From: an uncultured Lachnospiraceae bacterium
Lineage (GTDB): Bacteria > Bacillota > Clostridia > Lachnospirales > Lachnospiraceae
Length of the DNA stretch: 64,000 nucleotides
Assembly (NCBI GenBank): GCA_947167155.1
Contig: CAMVHB010000003.1
Coordinates: forward strand, 1-64,000
Reading direction: 5' to 3'
The translations under genes and the position numbers were made by a program. The stretch's first letter is position 1; each line of letters begins with the position of its first letter. Of the stretch, positions 41,925-50,594 are shown piece by piece. Below the pieces are notes generated by a model, which had not been told where the DNA came from, searched no databases, and saw only the letters and a list, made by a program, of their open reading frames with translations.

Positions 41925-44729
41925 TCAATCCCCTTCCTTTCCGGCTTTCGCCATTTTCAATAGCCTCTTTGTTTTTTCAACTGCGTCCATTATCTCCAGA
42001 TTTTCGACGTCACTGAGGATCGAAGAGACATCTTTTTCATATTCCTCCGGATAAATATAATGCTTCATGGCATCGGCTGTCGAATCCATCCTGTCATAGT
42101 CCCTTTCAAGAAGCGCATCAAGAAGCGAGGTCATGAGCCTGACAAACTCATTTCCATCGATCTTTTGCAAAGCGGCCTCTTCTTCCGGAGAGGCGGCTGC
42201 CATCCGCTCCTTTAAGGCTTTTCCTATCCTTTCCTTTGCCTGCAAGAGCCCGTCCGAAAGGTCTTTCAGTTTCAAAAGGGCTTCTTCTCTTTTGTCTGAC
42301 GCGGCAAGATGCTCCCCCTCCTCGGCGATCAGGGAAAGATAACTGTTCCCGAGCATACGGAGATTGCTCTTTAAGGAATGGGCCGTGATCCTGAAGTCTG
42401 AAAGATCCCCGTTTATTCTTATCTTTTCTTCCTCTCCCTTCAGGGTATTTACCCTGTCGTCTATATTATCATAAAAATTCAAAAGCGTATCAAGTATAAG
42501 ACCATCCTCAAGAAGGAGCTTCCTTGATTCCGAAAAGTCAAAGCCCCCTATCACGGGAAGCAGCGCGCTGTCAGGCGTCTGCACTTCGCTTTCATTATTT
42601 TTCCTGTCCTTTATCATATCCTTCGGGAGATATCTCTCAAGGAGTGCAGAGAGCGCCTTCATATCGACAGGCTTTGAGAGATAATCGTCAAAGCCCTCTT
42701 TGATATAATCACTCTCGGCTCCTGCCACGGCATTTGCGGTAAGGACCACGACGGGGACATTTGAGTTCAGGTTTCCGGGAAGCGTCTTCATCCTGTGAAG
42801 AGTCTCAACCCCGTCCATTTTCGGCATCATGTGATCGAGAAAGATAATGTGGTAATTCTTTTCCCTGACCCTTGAAAGAACCTCTTCCCCGCTGTTTACG
42901 GCATCGACATCCATCCCCGTGCCCGAAAGAAGCGAAGTAAAGACCTTGAGATTCAGCCTGTCATCATCACAGACTATGATCTTCACGCCGGGAGCGTAGA
43001 TCAGGGAATTGTCCTTTTCATCCTTCCGCTTGACCTCCACCACCTTGCTCTTACCCGCCATCCTCTGAAGGGTGGGAGCGATCCCCTGTTTTATCTCAAA
43101 GGAAATGACATAGATATTGTCCTCTTTTGAAAAGCTGACAACGCCTCCCATCAGGTCAACAAAGGCCTTCGCGAGATCCACCTTCAGGTCGCCCCCGGTA
43201 AGCTGTTCCCCGGTATAGGCTATCCTGAAGCTGAGGAGCGTGACGGCTTCCTCCTCGTTTCTTTCACGCTCGTCGATCGAGAGTGTCACCGCGCCCTCCC
43301 GGGTTTTGTTTACAGCCGCCGAAAGAAGGTTCGAAAGGCTCTGGCGGAGCCTCAGGTCGTCCCCGAAAAGGCTTCCCGGGATCTTCTCGTCAAGCCTTGT
43401 CACAAAGAGCACTCCCTTTTCTATGGCGCCGGGCATCACGATGTTCTTCACATCCTCAGCCATATCCCTGATGTCGTACTGTCCGAGAAGAAGTATCATC
43501 TTGCCCTCTTCTATCTTTGACATATCAAGGATATTGTTCACTATCGAAAGAAGGGAGGCAGCTACGGACTTAAGGTCAGCGGCATGGGCCTTTATGAGGT
43601 CGTCACGGGTCTCCCTTATCACCATCTCGTTCATGCCGAGAACCGCATTTATCGGAGTCCTGATCTCGTGGCTCATGCCGGCAAGAAACTCCGCCTTGTT
43701 CCTCGCGGCTTTGTCCGCTTCCTCTTTCAGTCTCTCCGCGGTACGAAATCTTTCATACTCGTTTGTCATATCGATGAACAGGGCCGCGTGTCCCTGAACA
43801 GCACCGTTTGCCATGAAGTCCTGGACCTGGGCTCTGTAGATCCTGCCGCCGATCACCATCTCATCCCTGCCGCCCTCGAGAAACACGGTCATCAGGGCTT
43901 CCTCTGTGGGCCGCTTTCCGATACGCGACGAAAGGTCCGGGAAGAGGTTTTCTGCCTTGTCATTAATCTCTATTACATTCTGCTCCCTGTCAGTGATCAC
44001 GATGCCTTCTTCAAAGGCCTTTATTATCTTTTCATGAGCGACATCCCGCCCGTTCAGTATCCCTCCCCTTTTTATCGCTATCATAAAGATAACGGCGCTT
44101 ATGGCCTCGGAGGCGGGAACCGTGTCAAAGATCCCGAAGAGATGAAGGTTGAAGGCTATATATCCGGCTACGGGCACGGACATTCCCACCGCTATCAGGA
44201 TATAATTCCTGCTACCCTTCTTCTTCCTCCGGATGACGACCTCCTTGAAGATAAGGAAAAGCGAGATGAACATCTCAAACAATATGACAACGATCTCGAC
44301 ATAGTAAAGCGGGCCGTTCCCGTGCTTGAAGAAACCGTCCACGGCCTGTGCCCCGTCATAATAGAGGTCGTTCAGATCCCAGGTGAAGATGAGCACCAGC
44401 ACCACGCTGTGCCAGATGAAGAAAAGCAGCTTCAAAAAGGCAGGAAAACGGATACGGACATACCGGAACATGAAGAGCATGAAGGTAAAGGCGATGTAGG
44501 CGCTTCCGATATATTCTATCCTTATGGCGTTCATGGCCGCTCTGACATTCTCTGAAAGGAAGACCAGAAGATAGCCGACATTTACCATGAAGGCGCAGAA
44601 GACTGTCGCTATGAGCGATATCGTGAGGGGAGTCCGGTCAAGCCTTACCACATAAAAAAGGGCGAAGGCCGTAACGAAGGTGACTATCATCTGGGCTATC
44701 TGAAGGGCGGGCATGAATTCACTCATCAT
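41925..44729 (-). CDS. HK4: 7TM hybrid kinase with intact His, receiver and Hpt but a defunct ATP-binding domain
   Basis: The 934-residue protein has seven N-terminal helices (about 5-225) starting FMPALQIAQMIVTF, a PAS-like domain (about 235-325), an intact H-box (H354, SHEIRTPIN), a CA-like region, a receiver (D632 in FLDHMMP) and an Hpt domain (H784, AHSLKS). The CA region is damaged. The N-box has A471 for the catalytic Asn and N474 for Lys, G1 (DxGxG) reads AYTGEQL, the ATP lid is deleted and G2 has no GxGxG. It cannot be expected to bind ATP. The start is ATG 44729 after GAGGAGG; it overlaps HK5 by 11 bases. HK5, with the opposite defect, is the obvious partner. Confidence 0.85.
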   Translation of the reverse strand: MMSEFMPALQIAQMIVTFVTAFALFYVVRLDRTPLTISLIATVFCAFMVNVGYLLVFLSENVRAAMNAIRIEYIGSAYIAFTFMLFMFRYVRIRFPAFLKLLFFIWHSVVLVLIFTWDLNDLYYDGAQAVDGFFKHGNGPLYYVEIVVILFEMFISLFLIFKEVVIRRKKKGSRNYILIAVGMSVPVAGYIAFNLHLFGIFDTVPASEAISAVIFMIAIKRGGILNGRDVAHEKIIKAFEEGIVITDREQNVIEINDKAENLFPDLSSRIGKRPTEEALMTVFLEGGRDEMVIGGRIYRAQVQDFMANGAVQGHAALFIDMTNEYERFRTAERLKEEADKAARNKAEFLAGMSHEIRTPINAVLGMNEMVIRETRDDLIKAHAADLKSVAASLLSIVNNILDMSKIEEGKMILLLGQYDIRDMAEDVKNIVMPGAIEKGVLFVTRLDEKIPGSLFGDDLRLRQSLSNLLSAAVNKTREGAVTLSIDERERNEEEAVTLLSFRIAYTGEQLTGGDLKVDLAKAFVDLMGGVVSFSKEDNIYVISFEIKQGIAPTLQRMAGKSKVVEVKRKDEKDNSLIYAPGVKIIVCDDDRLNLKVFTSLLSGTGMDVDAVNSGEEVLSRVREKNYHIIFLDHMMPKMDGVETLHRMKTLPGNLNSNVPVVVLTANAVAGAESDYIKEGFDDYLSKPVDMKALSALLERYLPKDMIKDRKNNESEVQTPDSALLPVIGGFDFSESRKLLLEDGLILDTLLNFYDNIDDRVNTLKGEEEKIRINGDLSDFRITAHSLKSNLRMLGNSYLSLIAEEGEHLAASDKREEALLKLKDLSDGLLQAKERIGKALKERMAAASPEEEAALQKIDGNEFVRLMTSLLDALLERDYDRMDSTADAMKHYIYPEEYEKDVSSILSDVENLEIMDAVEKTKRLLKMAKAGKEGD

Positions 44730-46467
44730 GTGCCTCCTCAAGTTTTACGGAAAATGAAAAGCGAGAGCCGCGCCCGTATTCGCTCTCAACCGTTATTCCG
44801 GAGCCCATCAGCGCAAGGTACTCGGCCGCGAGCGAAAGACCGAGCCCGGAGCCCTCCACCTCGTGATTCCTCTGCTCTTCTATCCTCCTGAATTTTTCAA
44901 AAAGACTGTCGCGGTCGGCTTTTCTGATGCCTATACCGCTGTCCTCGACCACCGCCGAAAGAAGATAATACTGCTTCCCTTCCGAAAGGGGCAGCTTCTC
45001 CGTCAGGATCGAAAGGGATACAAAGCCCTCCTCAGTATATTTCACGGCATTTGAAAGAAGGTTGTTCATGACCTGCCAGAGCCTTAAGGCATCCCCGAGG
45101 AACCTTATGTGGACTTCGTCCGGCACGGAGATCCTGAAAGAAAGCCCCTTTCCCTCTATGAGGGGACGGGCGATATTTGCGACATTTGAGATAAGCTCGT
45201 TGAGGTTGAAGGGTTCGATATTGAGCGACAGCTCTCCCCTTTCTATCCTCGAAAGGTCCTCTATGCCTGAAACCGTCTCTTTCAGCCTTGTGACCGCTTT
45301 TTTTATGTCATTGGAATATTCCGCCACCCTGCGTTCCCTCGCAAAGCGGTTCATTTCCCGGTTGATCTCTTCAACCTGGTCAAGCGGCTTGATGATCTCC
45401 CTCGACATCTCCTGAAGGAAGACGCTCTTTGTGGAATTGATCCTGTCAGCCTCCTCCTTGAGCTCCCTCGCCTTCTCGATATGCTCATGCTCCTTTGTGA
45501 CATCAAAGAGTATGAGCGCGATGCCGCCTTCTTCATTTCCCTCGCCGAAGCTCATTGTTTCCGGCCGGAAAAAGCGTCCGCCCTCAAAGATCTCTTCCGT
45601 ACTGCTTCCGCTTGAAGCAAGAAGAAGCCTCTCATCGGAAAGGCGTGAAAACTCCTTTGTTTTCCGGACGCTCTCAAAGATCGAGCGCGCTGAATCGTTT
45701 GCTTCCACCAGCCTTTTGTCATTGTCGATTATAATGACCGGCTCGTCGAGGGTCTTTATTATCCTGTCGTGGGCGAGGTTCTTTCCGGAAAAGATACCCA
45801 TATCCCTGATCGCAAGCAGGAAGAAAAAGGCAAGGAGCGCTTCAGACAGAGGGATCGGATCAAAATTGCCAAAGACTGAAAACGCAAAAAGGATCTGCCC
45901 GATGACAGATGTCGCCACTCCGATGAAGACCAGGCGCCTCGGCCGAAGGTCCTCGGCTCTCTTCTGCCTCGCATAGACAAAATCCCTCGCGGAAAAGAAG
46001 AGCATCAGCGCAAGCTCTGCCGAAACAACCAGTGCCTCGATCGAATACAAAATTCCGGTCTCCTTTTCAAAAAAGCCGTTTGAAAGGGCGACCTTCGTAT
46101 AGAAAAGGTTGTGATGTTCGTAAGTCCAGACGAGTATCACTACAAAGATATGCCATGAAATGATGATGGCGGTAAGCAGGGCAGGAAGCCTGATGCCTGA
46201 ATAATGCAATACGAAGATCATCCCTATCGCAAACGCAAAGGATGAACCGACATATTCAAGTCTTACCGCGATCATCAGCTCTGAGATCTCTTTTGAAATG
46301 AGCTCCAGCAGATAGCCAAGGTTCATGAAGAAGATGAAGGCCATGTTCAGAAAGAGAAGCATGGAGGTTCTCGTTCTGTCAAGCCGTACGAGATAAGCCA
46401 TCGTAGAAATGCAAAAGACCGTGATGGCGACCTGGAGTAATATTAAGGGCAGCCCTGCCTCAGGCAT
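44719..46467 (-). CDS. HK5: 7TM kinase with intact ATP-binding domain but Arg in place of the phospho-His
   Basis: The 582-residue protein shares with HK4 the 7TM N-terminus (about 1-225, VRLDRTR end of helix 1) and PAS-like domain (about 235-325). Its dimerisation helix reads EMSREIIKPL: R356 (codon 45400-45402, AGG) stands where family members have the phosphorylated His. The CA domain is complete: NNLLSNAVKYT, EDSGIGI, FEKFRR and GSGLGLS. There is no receiver or Hpt. The start is ATG 46467, overlapping the upstream stop (ATGCCTGA) with GGGGAAAG before it; a frame to 46524 is not supported. It should phosphorylate HK4 in trans. Confidence 0.85.
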   Translation of the reverse strand: MPEAGLPLILLQVAITVFCISTMAYLVRLDRTRTSMLLFLNMAFIFFMNLGYLLELISKEISELMIAVRLEYVGSSFAFAIGMIFVLHYSGIRLPALLTAIIISWHIFVVILVWTYEHHNLFYTKVALSNGFFEKETGILYSIEALVVSAELALMLFFSARDFVYARQKRAEDLRPRRLVFIGVATSVIGQILFAFSVFGNFDPIPLSEALLAFFFLLAIRDMGIFSGKNLAHDRIIKTLDEPVIIIDNDKRLVEANDSARSIFESVRKTKEFSRLSDERLLLASSGSSTEEIFEGGRFFRPETMSFGEGNEEGGIALILFDVTKEHEHIEKARELKEEADRINSTKSVFLQEMSREIIKPLDQVEEINREMNRFARERRVAEYSNDIKKAVTRLKETVSGIEDLSRIERGELSLNIEPFNLNELISNVANIARPLIEGKGLSFRISVPDEVHIRFLGDALRLWQVMNNLLSNAVKYTEEGFVSLSILTEKLPLSEGKQYYLLSAVVEDSGIGIRKADRDSLFEKFRRIEEQRNHEVEGSGLGLSLAAEYLALMGSGITVESEYGRGSRFSFSVKLEEAHDE

Positions 46468-47242
46468 TGTCTTTCCCCGCCCCGACCGACTCCTCAATGC
46501 ATTTTGCAAGACGGTACAGAGCAACAGGTTTCAGGAAATACCCGTTCGGCTTCAGTTCGAGTATTTCCATTATCTTTTCCCTTTCCTTCATACCGGTGAG
46601 GATGTAAACAGGAGCGTTGTGATAGGCCTTGCTGCGTCTCAGCTTTTCAAGGACATCCCGCCCGTTCATTCCCGGCATTTCGTAGTCCAGAAAAATGACA
46701 TCCGGAGAGTTCGTCTCGAGCTGAAACAGCGCCTCCTCCCCGCTTGTAGCCATGTAGACATCGTATTTGTCCTTGAAAGCCTTCCTCATGGTCCGAAGGA
46801 ACACAGGGTCATCATCAATGAAAAGAACGCTCGGAACCCGATCGCCCTTTGATGGCGAGAAGAAAAAGAGCTTGTAGATCGACTTCAATATATCTTCATC
46901 TTCTATAGGGCGATATACCGCCTCGATCCCGTTTGATTCGATATAGCCGGCAAAGGGCTTGTATTCAGCCTCAGTGCCGATAGTCATGATGAGGGTCTCG
47001 GGATTGTTCCTGCGAAGGTAAGCGAAAATATTCATCGCCGAAAGATCAAGTCTCTGCAGACAGATAATAACGAGATCCGGTTTCATAGGCCTGATCGTGA
47101 ATTCAAAGACCTTCTCGTCGGAGGAACAGAGCTGGACCATGCAGGGAAGCTCATTCTGATCACCTGAAAGGAGGCTGTAAAGTGACTCCATCTGATTGTT
47201 CAAAACGCCGGTAAGAAGGATCTTGTAGATTTTCTTCTGCAT
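46460..47242 (-). CDS. Double-receiver response regulator without output domain
   Basis: This 260-residue protein has two receiver-like domains. The first (about 5-125) is a pseudoreceiver: C61 is at the phospho-Asp position (DLVIICLQ) and the acidic pair is missing. The second (about 137-255) is complete: FIDDDP, D186 in FLDYEMP, T in LTGM and K in LKP. There is no DNA-binding or enzymatic domain, so it works through protein contacts, as a single-domain regulator or relay. AAAGGAG precedes ATG 47242. Overlap with HK5 and position before HK4 suggest it is their phosphate acceptor. Confidence 0.87.
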   Translation of the reverse strand: MQKKIYKILLTGVLNNQMESLYSLLSGDQNELPCMVQLCSSDEKVFEFTIRPMKPDLVIICLQRLDLSAMNIFAYLRRNNPETLIMTIGTEAEYKPFAGYIESNGIEAVYRPIEDEDILKSIYKLFFFSPSKGDRVPSVLFIDDDPVFLRTMRKAFKDKYDVYMATSGEEALFQLETNSPDVIFLDYEMPGMNGRDVLEKLRRSKAYHNAPVYILTGMKEREKIMEILELKPNGYFLKPVALYRLAKCIEESVGAGKDNA

Positions 47243-47255
47243 GAAGAAGCTCCTT

Positions 47256-48206
47256 TCAGTCTTCTATAGCAAGATAGGCAGCACCGTAGATCCCTGCGTC
47301 ATTTCCAAGCTTTGCCAGAACTATCTGAGTATTCCTCACAGCGTGGAAGGCATCTCTTTCGAAGGTCTCCCTCACACCGTCGATGACAAATTTTCCGGCC
47401 TTTGAAACACCGCCTCCGATAAGAAAGGCTTCGGGGTTAACAGTATTTGCAACTACGGAAAGAGTATGTCCGAGCATTGAAAGAACTCTTTTTGAAACCC
47501 GAAGGGCAAGACTGTCTCCCGCCTTTGCAGCATCAAAAACATCCTTCGCAGTAATGGTTCCTTTATCGTTTCGAAGGACGCTGTTCTCGTCTGATGCCGC
47601 AAGCTCCTCTCTTGCAGCTCTCGCTATTCCGGTAGCAGACGCGTACTGCTCAATACAACCGTGATTACCGCACCCGCACGCTATCTTCTCTTCGGGATTC
47701 ACAACGATATGCCCTATCTCTCCGGCCGCACCGTTCTGGCCTACGAGGAGCTTTCCGCCTATTACTATCCCTCCCCCGATACCGGTTCCGAGGGTGACCA
47801 TAACTATCGAGTCAAAGCCTTCGCCGCCGCCCTTCCAGTATTCACCGAGAGCTGCTATGTTCGCGTCGTTGGCAGCCCTAACCTTCATACCGCATAACTT
47901 TGAAAGAGTATCCTCGATCGGAATCACGTCCCATCCAAGATTCACGCAGCGGTTCACCACGCCGCCGGGAAGAACAGCGCCGGGTACTCCTATTCCCACG
48001 CCAAGACAGTTGTCCTTTTTGATCTTCATCTCCTCAAGCTTTTTTTCTATCCCTTCCGCGATGTTGGGAAGTATATAGGCACCGTTGTCTCTTCTGTCTG
48101 TCTTGATCTCCCACTTTTCAAGGAGTTCACCTTCTGACGTAAATACGCCAAGCTTACAGGTAGTCCCGCCAAGATCCGCACCTATTACGTATTTTTTTGC
48201 TGCCAT
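47256..48206 (-). CDS. glk: ROK-family glucokinase
   Basis: This 316-residue enzyme phosphorylates glucose with ATP. The ATP-site DLGGTTCKLG, sugar-binding NDANIAALGEYWKG with catalytic Asp, and the ROK zinc site in CGCGNHGCIEQYAS are all present. The length and GQNGAAGEIGH motif suit glucokinase rather than a regulator, and no HTH is present. It lies 24 bases after the PBP gene and 13 before the double-receiver gene, so it is in the same transcript as the signalling genes. Confidence 0.94.
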   Translation of the reverse strand: MAAKKYVIGADLGGTTCKLGVFTSEGELLEKWEIKTDRRDNGAYILPNIAEGIEKKLEEMKIKKDNCLGVGIGVPGAVLPGGVVNRCVNLGWDVIPIEDTLSKLCGMKVRAANDANIAALGEYWKGGGEGFDSIVMVTLGTGIGGGIVIGGKLLVGQNGAAGEIGHIVVNPEEKIACGCGNHGCIEQYASATGIARAAREELAASDENSVLRNDKGTITAKDVFDAAKAGDSLALRVSKRVLSMLGHTLSVVANTVNPEAFLIGGGVSKAGKFVIDGVRETFERDAFHAVRNTQIVLAKLGNDAGIYGAAYLAIED

Positions 48207-48230
48207 TTTTTCTCCCTTTCTTATTGACTG

Positions 48231-50516
48231 TCAAAAGTTTTCATTATCTGTATTCTGATCTGACGAAGATGTTTCCCCTGAAGTTTGAGCCTCACCACCG
48301 GCAGGCTCCGAAGGTGTATCGGGAGGAGGTTCCGATACTTCATCATTGTCATTTCCTCCCGTTTCCTGCGGCGGTGCCACCGCCCCATCCGGCGGTATAT
48401 CAAAAGGCTCCTCCGAGGAAGCAGCCTGCATCTCCGTTTCCTGCGGGCTGTCCGATGAAGATGATCCTGAAGAACTCCCTGATGAAAGCTCGGGAAATTC
48501 CTGCGTTTCGGGTCCTCTCAGCTCCATGGGGTCCAGGAAAGGCAGATAACTCTTTCCCTCATGAAGGGGCACCATGAAATCATGCCAGATATGAAGAGGG
48601 AAGAAAGTATCTGAGACCTCCTCTATATCTTTCGGAATATCAAAACCGACCCAGACAGCAGTAGTATAATATCTTGTATAGCCGACGAACCACTTGTCCC
48701 TGTTCTCGGTTGTGGTCCCTGTTTTTCCCGCGGCTACCTGACCCGGTATCTCGAAACCTCCGCCGGTACCGTCTATCATAGCACCTTCGAGAATGTCTGT
48801 CATCTTTCTTGCGGCCGTTACATCATATACTTTTGTCTCGGCTCGGTCAGAAACATAAAGCTCCTTCCCTTCCGCATCCGTGATCCTGATAATACAGGTT
48901 GCTTCTCTGGCACTACCGTCATGCTCTATTGCAGAATAGCCCTTTGCCATCTCAAGCACGTTCACTCCGTGTGTAAAGCCCCCGATACCGGCTGCCTGTA
49001 CTCTGTCGGAGGGGTCCAGCCCGTAGAAGCCCAGCTTCGAAAGATAGGAGAAGCCGACTTCAGGCGTCAACTTTTTGAAGATATCCCAGGCTACTGTATT
49101 TTTTGAAAGCTCGACGGCCTTTCGAAGAGTGATCTCACCGTGATAGAGATCGTCCCAGTTTTTCGGACCGTCGTCGGTCTTCTCGTCCATTACAAGAGTA
49201 TCCGCCGTATACCCCCTTTCAATTGCCGGAGTATATACAAGAAGCGGCTTTATGCAGCTGCCGGGCTGGCGGTAGCTTTGATAAGCCCTGTTCAATGTCA
49301 TTCCCTTCACATCCTGGGAACGTCCTCCGATTATAGCCTTCACAAATCCCGACATATTGTCAATACAGGCAGCTGCCCCTTGAAAGCTGTAGGTACCGTC
49401 CTCTGCCTTTTCCTGATCTATTGAAAGTATATTGTCGAGCGAATCCTGAAGAAGCTTCTGGATATTCAGGTCAAGTGATGTATATATGCGATAGCCCCCG
49501 GTATAAAGCTTTGTGTTGCACTCCCTGTACTTTTCGTTGTAGGCGCTCTCATAGGTCTTTCTGTCTTCAGCGGAAAGAAAATCATTCCTGAATTCAAAGC
49601 CCTCACTCTTCATGATCTCCCTGATAGCGCAGTACAGGGTGAAGCTTTTCGCAAAATTATTATTCGCCTCGGGAGTCACGTTCAGCACGATCTGCTGCGC
49701 CATAGCCTCACCAAAGGACTTCTCGGAGATGACGCCGTCGGAAAGCATGTTCCGAAGGATCCTGTCTCTTCGAGCCAGGGTGTTTTCAGGATGAACAAGC
49801 GGGTCGTAATAGCTCGGACGGTTTGGGATCGCCACAAGGTAGGCGAGTTCCGAGAGCGTAAGCCTTCCCGCGCTCTTACTGAAATAGCCGCGGCTCGCAG
49901 CCTCTATCCCATAGTTCCCATTGGCAAAGTAGATATTGTTCAGATAAAACTCAAGTATCTCGTCTTTTGTATATTTCTTTTCAAGCTCTACCGCAATATA
50001 TATCTCCTCTACTTTTCTCTCCCAGGTCTTGTCTGTGGTAAGGTAGATATTTCTCGCGAGCTGCTGGGTAATGGTAGAAGCGCCCTCGGTCACATGTCCG
50101 TTCCTCAGCATGGCAAGGCCCGCTCTGATTATTGCAGCAAGATCAAAGCCATGGTGGGAGTAGAACTTCTTGTCCTCTATTGATATCACAGCCTGCTTCG
50201 CATATTCCGGTATCTCCTCTATGGGAAGATAATAAACATTCTTTTCCCCCTTCAGGGTCGCTATGACATTTCCGTTCACATCATAGGCGACCGAGGTCTG
50301 GGCCTTCCGGAAGGTCTCTTTTGTGGATCGTTCAACAAGCTCTATTGCCTTGCTTCGAAGCTCGCTTACCTTTTCAGCGTAACCGCCCAGATGATACCAG
50401 GCCAGGACCAAAAGGACAAAACCCATGAGAAAAAGCTGTACAAAAAGAAAGACACGAAGCCCTCTGTGCCTTCCCTTTTTCTTCTTCGTTTTTGTCTCCT
50501 GCTTTTCTATAGCCAT
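48231..50516 (-). CDS. Class A penicillin-binding protein (PBP1A type)
   Basis: This 761-residue protein makes peptidoglycan. It has a basic cytoplasmic N-terminus, a transmembrane helix (about 20-43), a GT51 glycosyltransferase domain (E114 in EDKKFYSHHG) and a transpeptidase domain with S420-x-x-K423 (PGSCIKP), SKN (471-473) and KTG (598-600). The C-terminal tail (about 680-761) is low-complexity, rich in Ser, Glu, Pro, Gly and Thr. It is the first gene of a minus-strand run continuing to glucokinase and the kinase pair. The ribosome site is weak (AAAAAG). Confidence 0.96.
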   Translation of the reverse strand: MAIEKQETKTKKKKGRHRGLRVFLFVQLFLMGFVLLVLAWYHLGGYAEKVSELRSKAIELVERSTKETFRKAQTSVAYDVNGNVIATLKGEKNVYYLPIEEIPEYAKQAVISIEDKKFYSHHGFDLAAIIRAGLAMLRNGHVTEGASTITQQLARNIYLTTDKTWERKVEEIYIAVELEKKYTKDEILEFYLNNIYFANGNYGIEAASRGYFSKSAGRLTLSELAYLVAIPNRPSYYDPLVHPENTLARRDRILRNMLSDGVISEKSFGEAMAQQIVLNVTPEANNNFAKSFTLYCAIREIMKSEGFEFRNDFLSAEDRKTYESAYNEKYRECNTKLYTGGYRIYTSLDLNIQKLLQDSLDNILSIDQEKAEDGTYSFQGAAACIDNMSGFVKAIIGGRSQDVKGMTLNRAYQSYRQPGSCIKPLLVYTPAIERGYTADTLVMDEKTDDGPKNWDDLYHGEITLRKAVELSKNTVAWDIFKKLTPEVGFSYLSKLGFYGLDPSDRVQAAGIGGFTHGVNVLEMAKGYSAIEHDGSAREATCIIRITDAEGKELYVSDRAETKVYDVTAARKMTDILEGAMIDGTGGGFEIPGQVAAGKTGTTTENRDKWFVGYTRYYTTAVWVGFDIPKDIEEVSDTFFPLHIWHDFMVPLHEGKSYLPFLDPMELRGPETQEFPELSSGSSSGSSSSDSPQETEMQAASSEEPFDIPPDGAVAPPQETGGNDNDEVSEPPPDTPSEPAGGEAQTSGETSSSDQNTDNENF

Positions 50517-50527
50517 CGTTCTTTTTG

Positions 50528-50562
50528 TGCTATAATCCGATATGATGATATTTATTATAGCA
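50528..50562. promoter_or_regulatory. Face-to-face promoters for galM (plus) and the PBP operon (minus)
   Basis: TGCTATAAT (50528-50536) is an extended -10 for galM. ATTATAGCA (50554-50562) is the identical nine-base element on the minus strand, for the PBP operon. They form a perfect inverted repeat with a 17-base centre. The predicted start points lie near 50543 (plus) and 50547 (minus), so the polymerase sites overlap. No good -35 is seen for either. Confidence 0.55.
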
Positions 50563-50594
50563 TTTATGAAGTCTTGCTTGGGGAGGAAATCATT

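Noticed and set aside
43584..44555. Plus-strand open frame of 323 codons opposite HK4
   Set aside because: The translation is His/Asp/Tyr-rich with no family pattern; HK4 is clearly the coding strand.
46468..46524. 19-residue extension of HK5
   Set aside because: It runs inside the double-receiver gene; the supported ATG overlaps that stop and begins the first membrane helix as in HK4.
50391..50594. N-terminal extension of galM
   Set aside because: It overlaps the PBP 5' end and both promoters; ATG 50595 has GGGGAGG before it and matches the family start.
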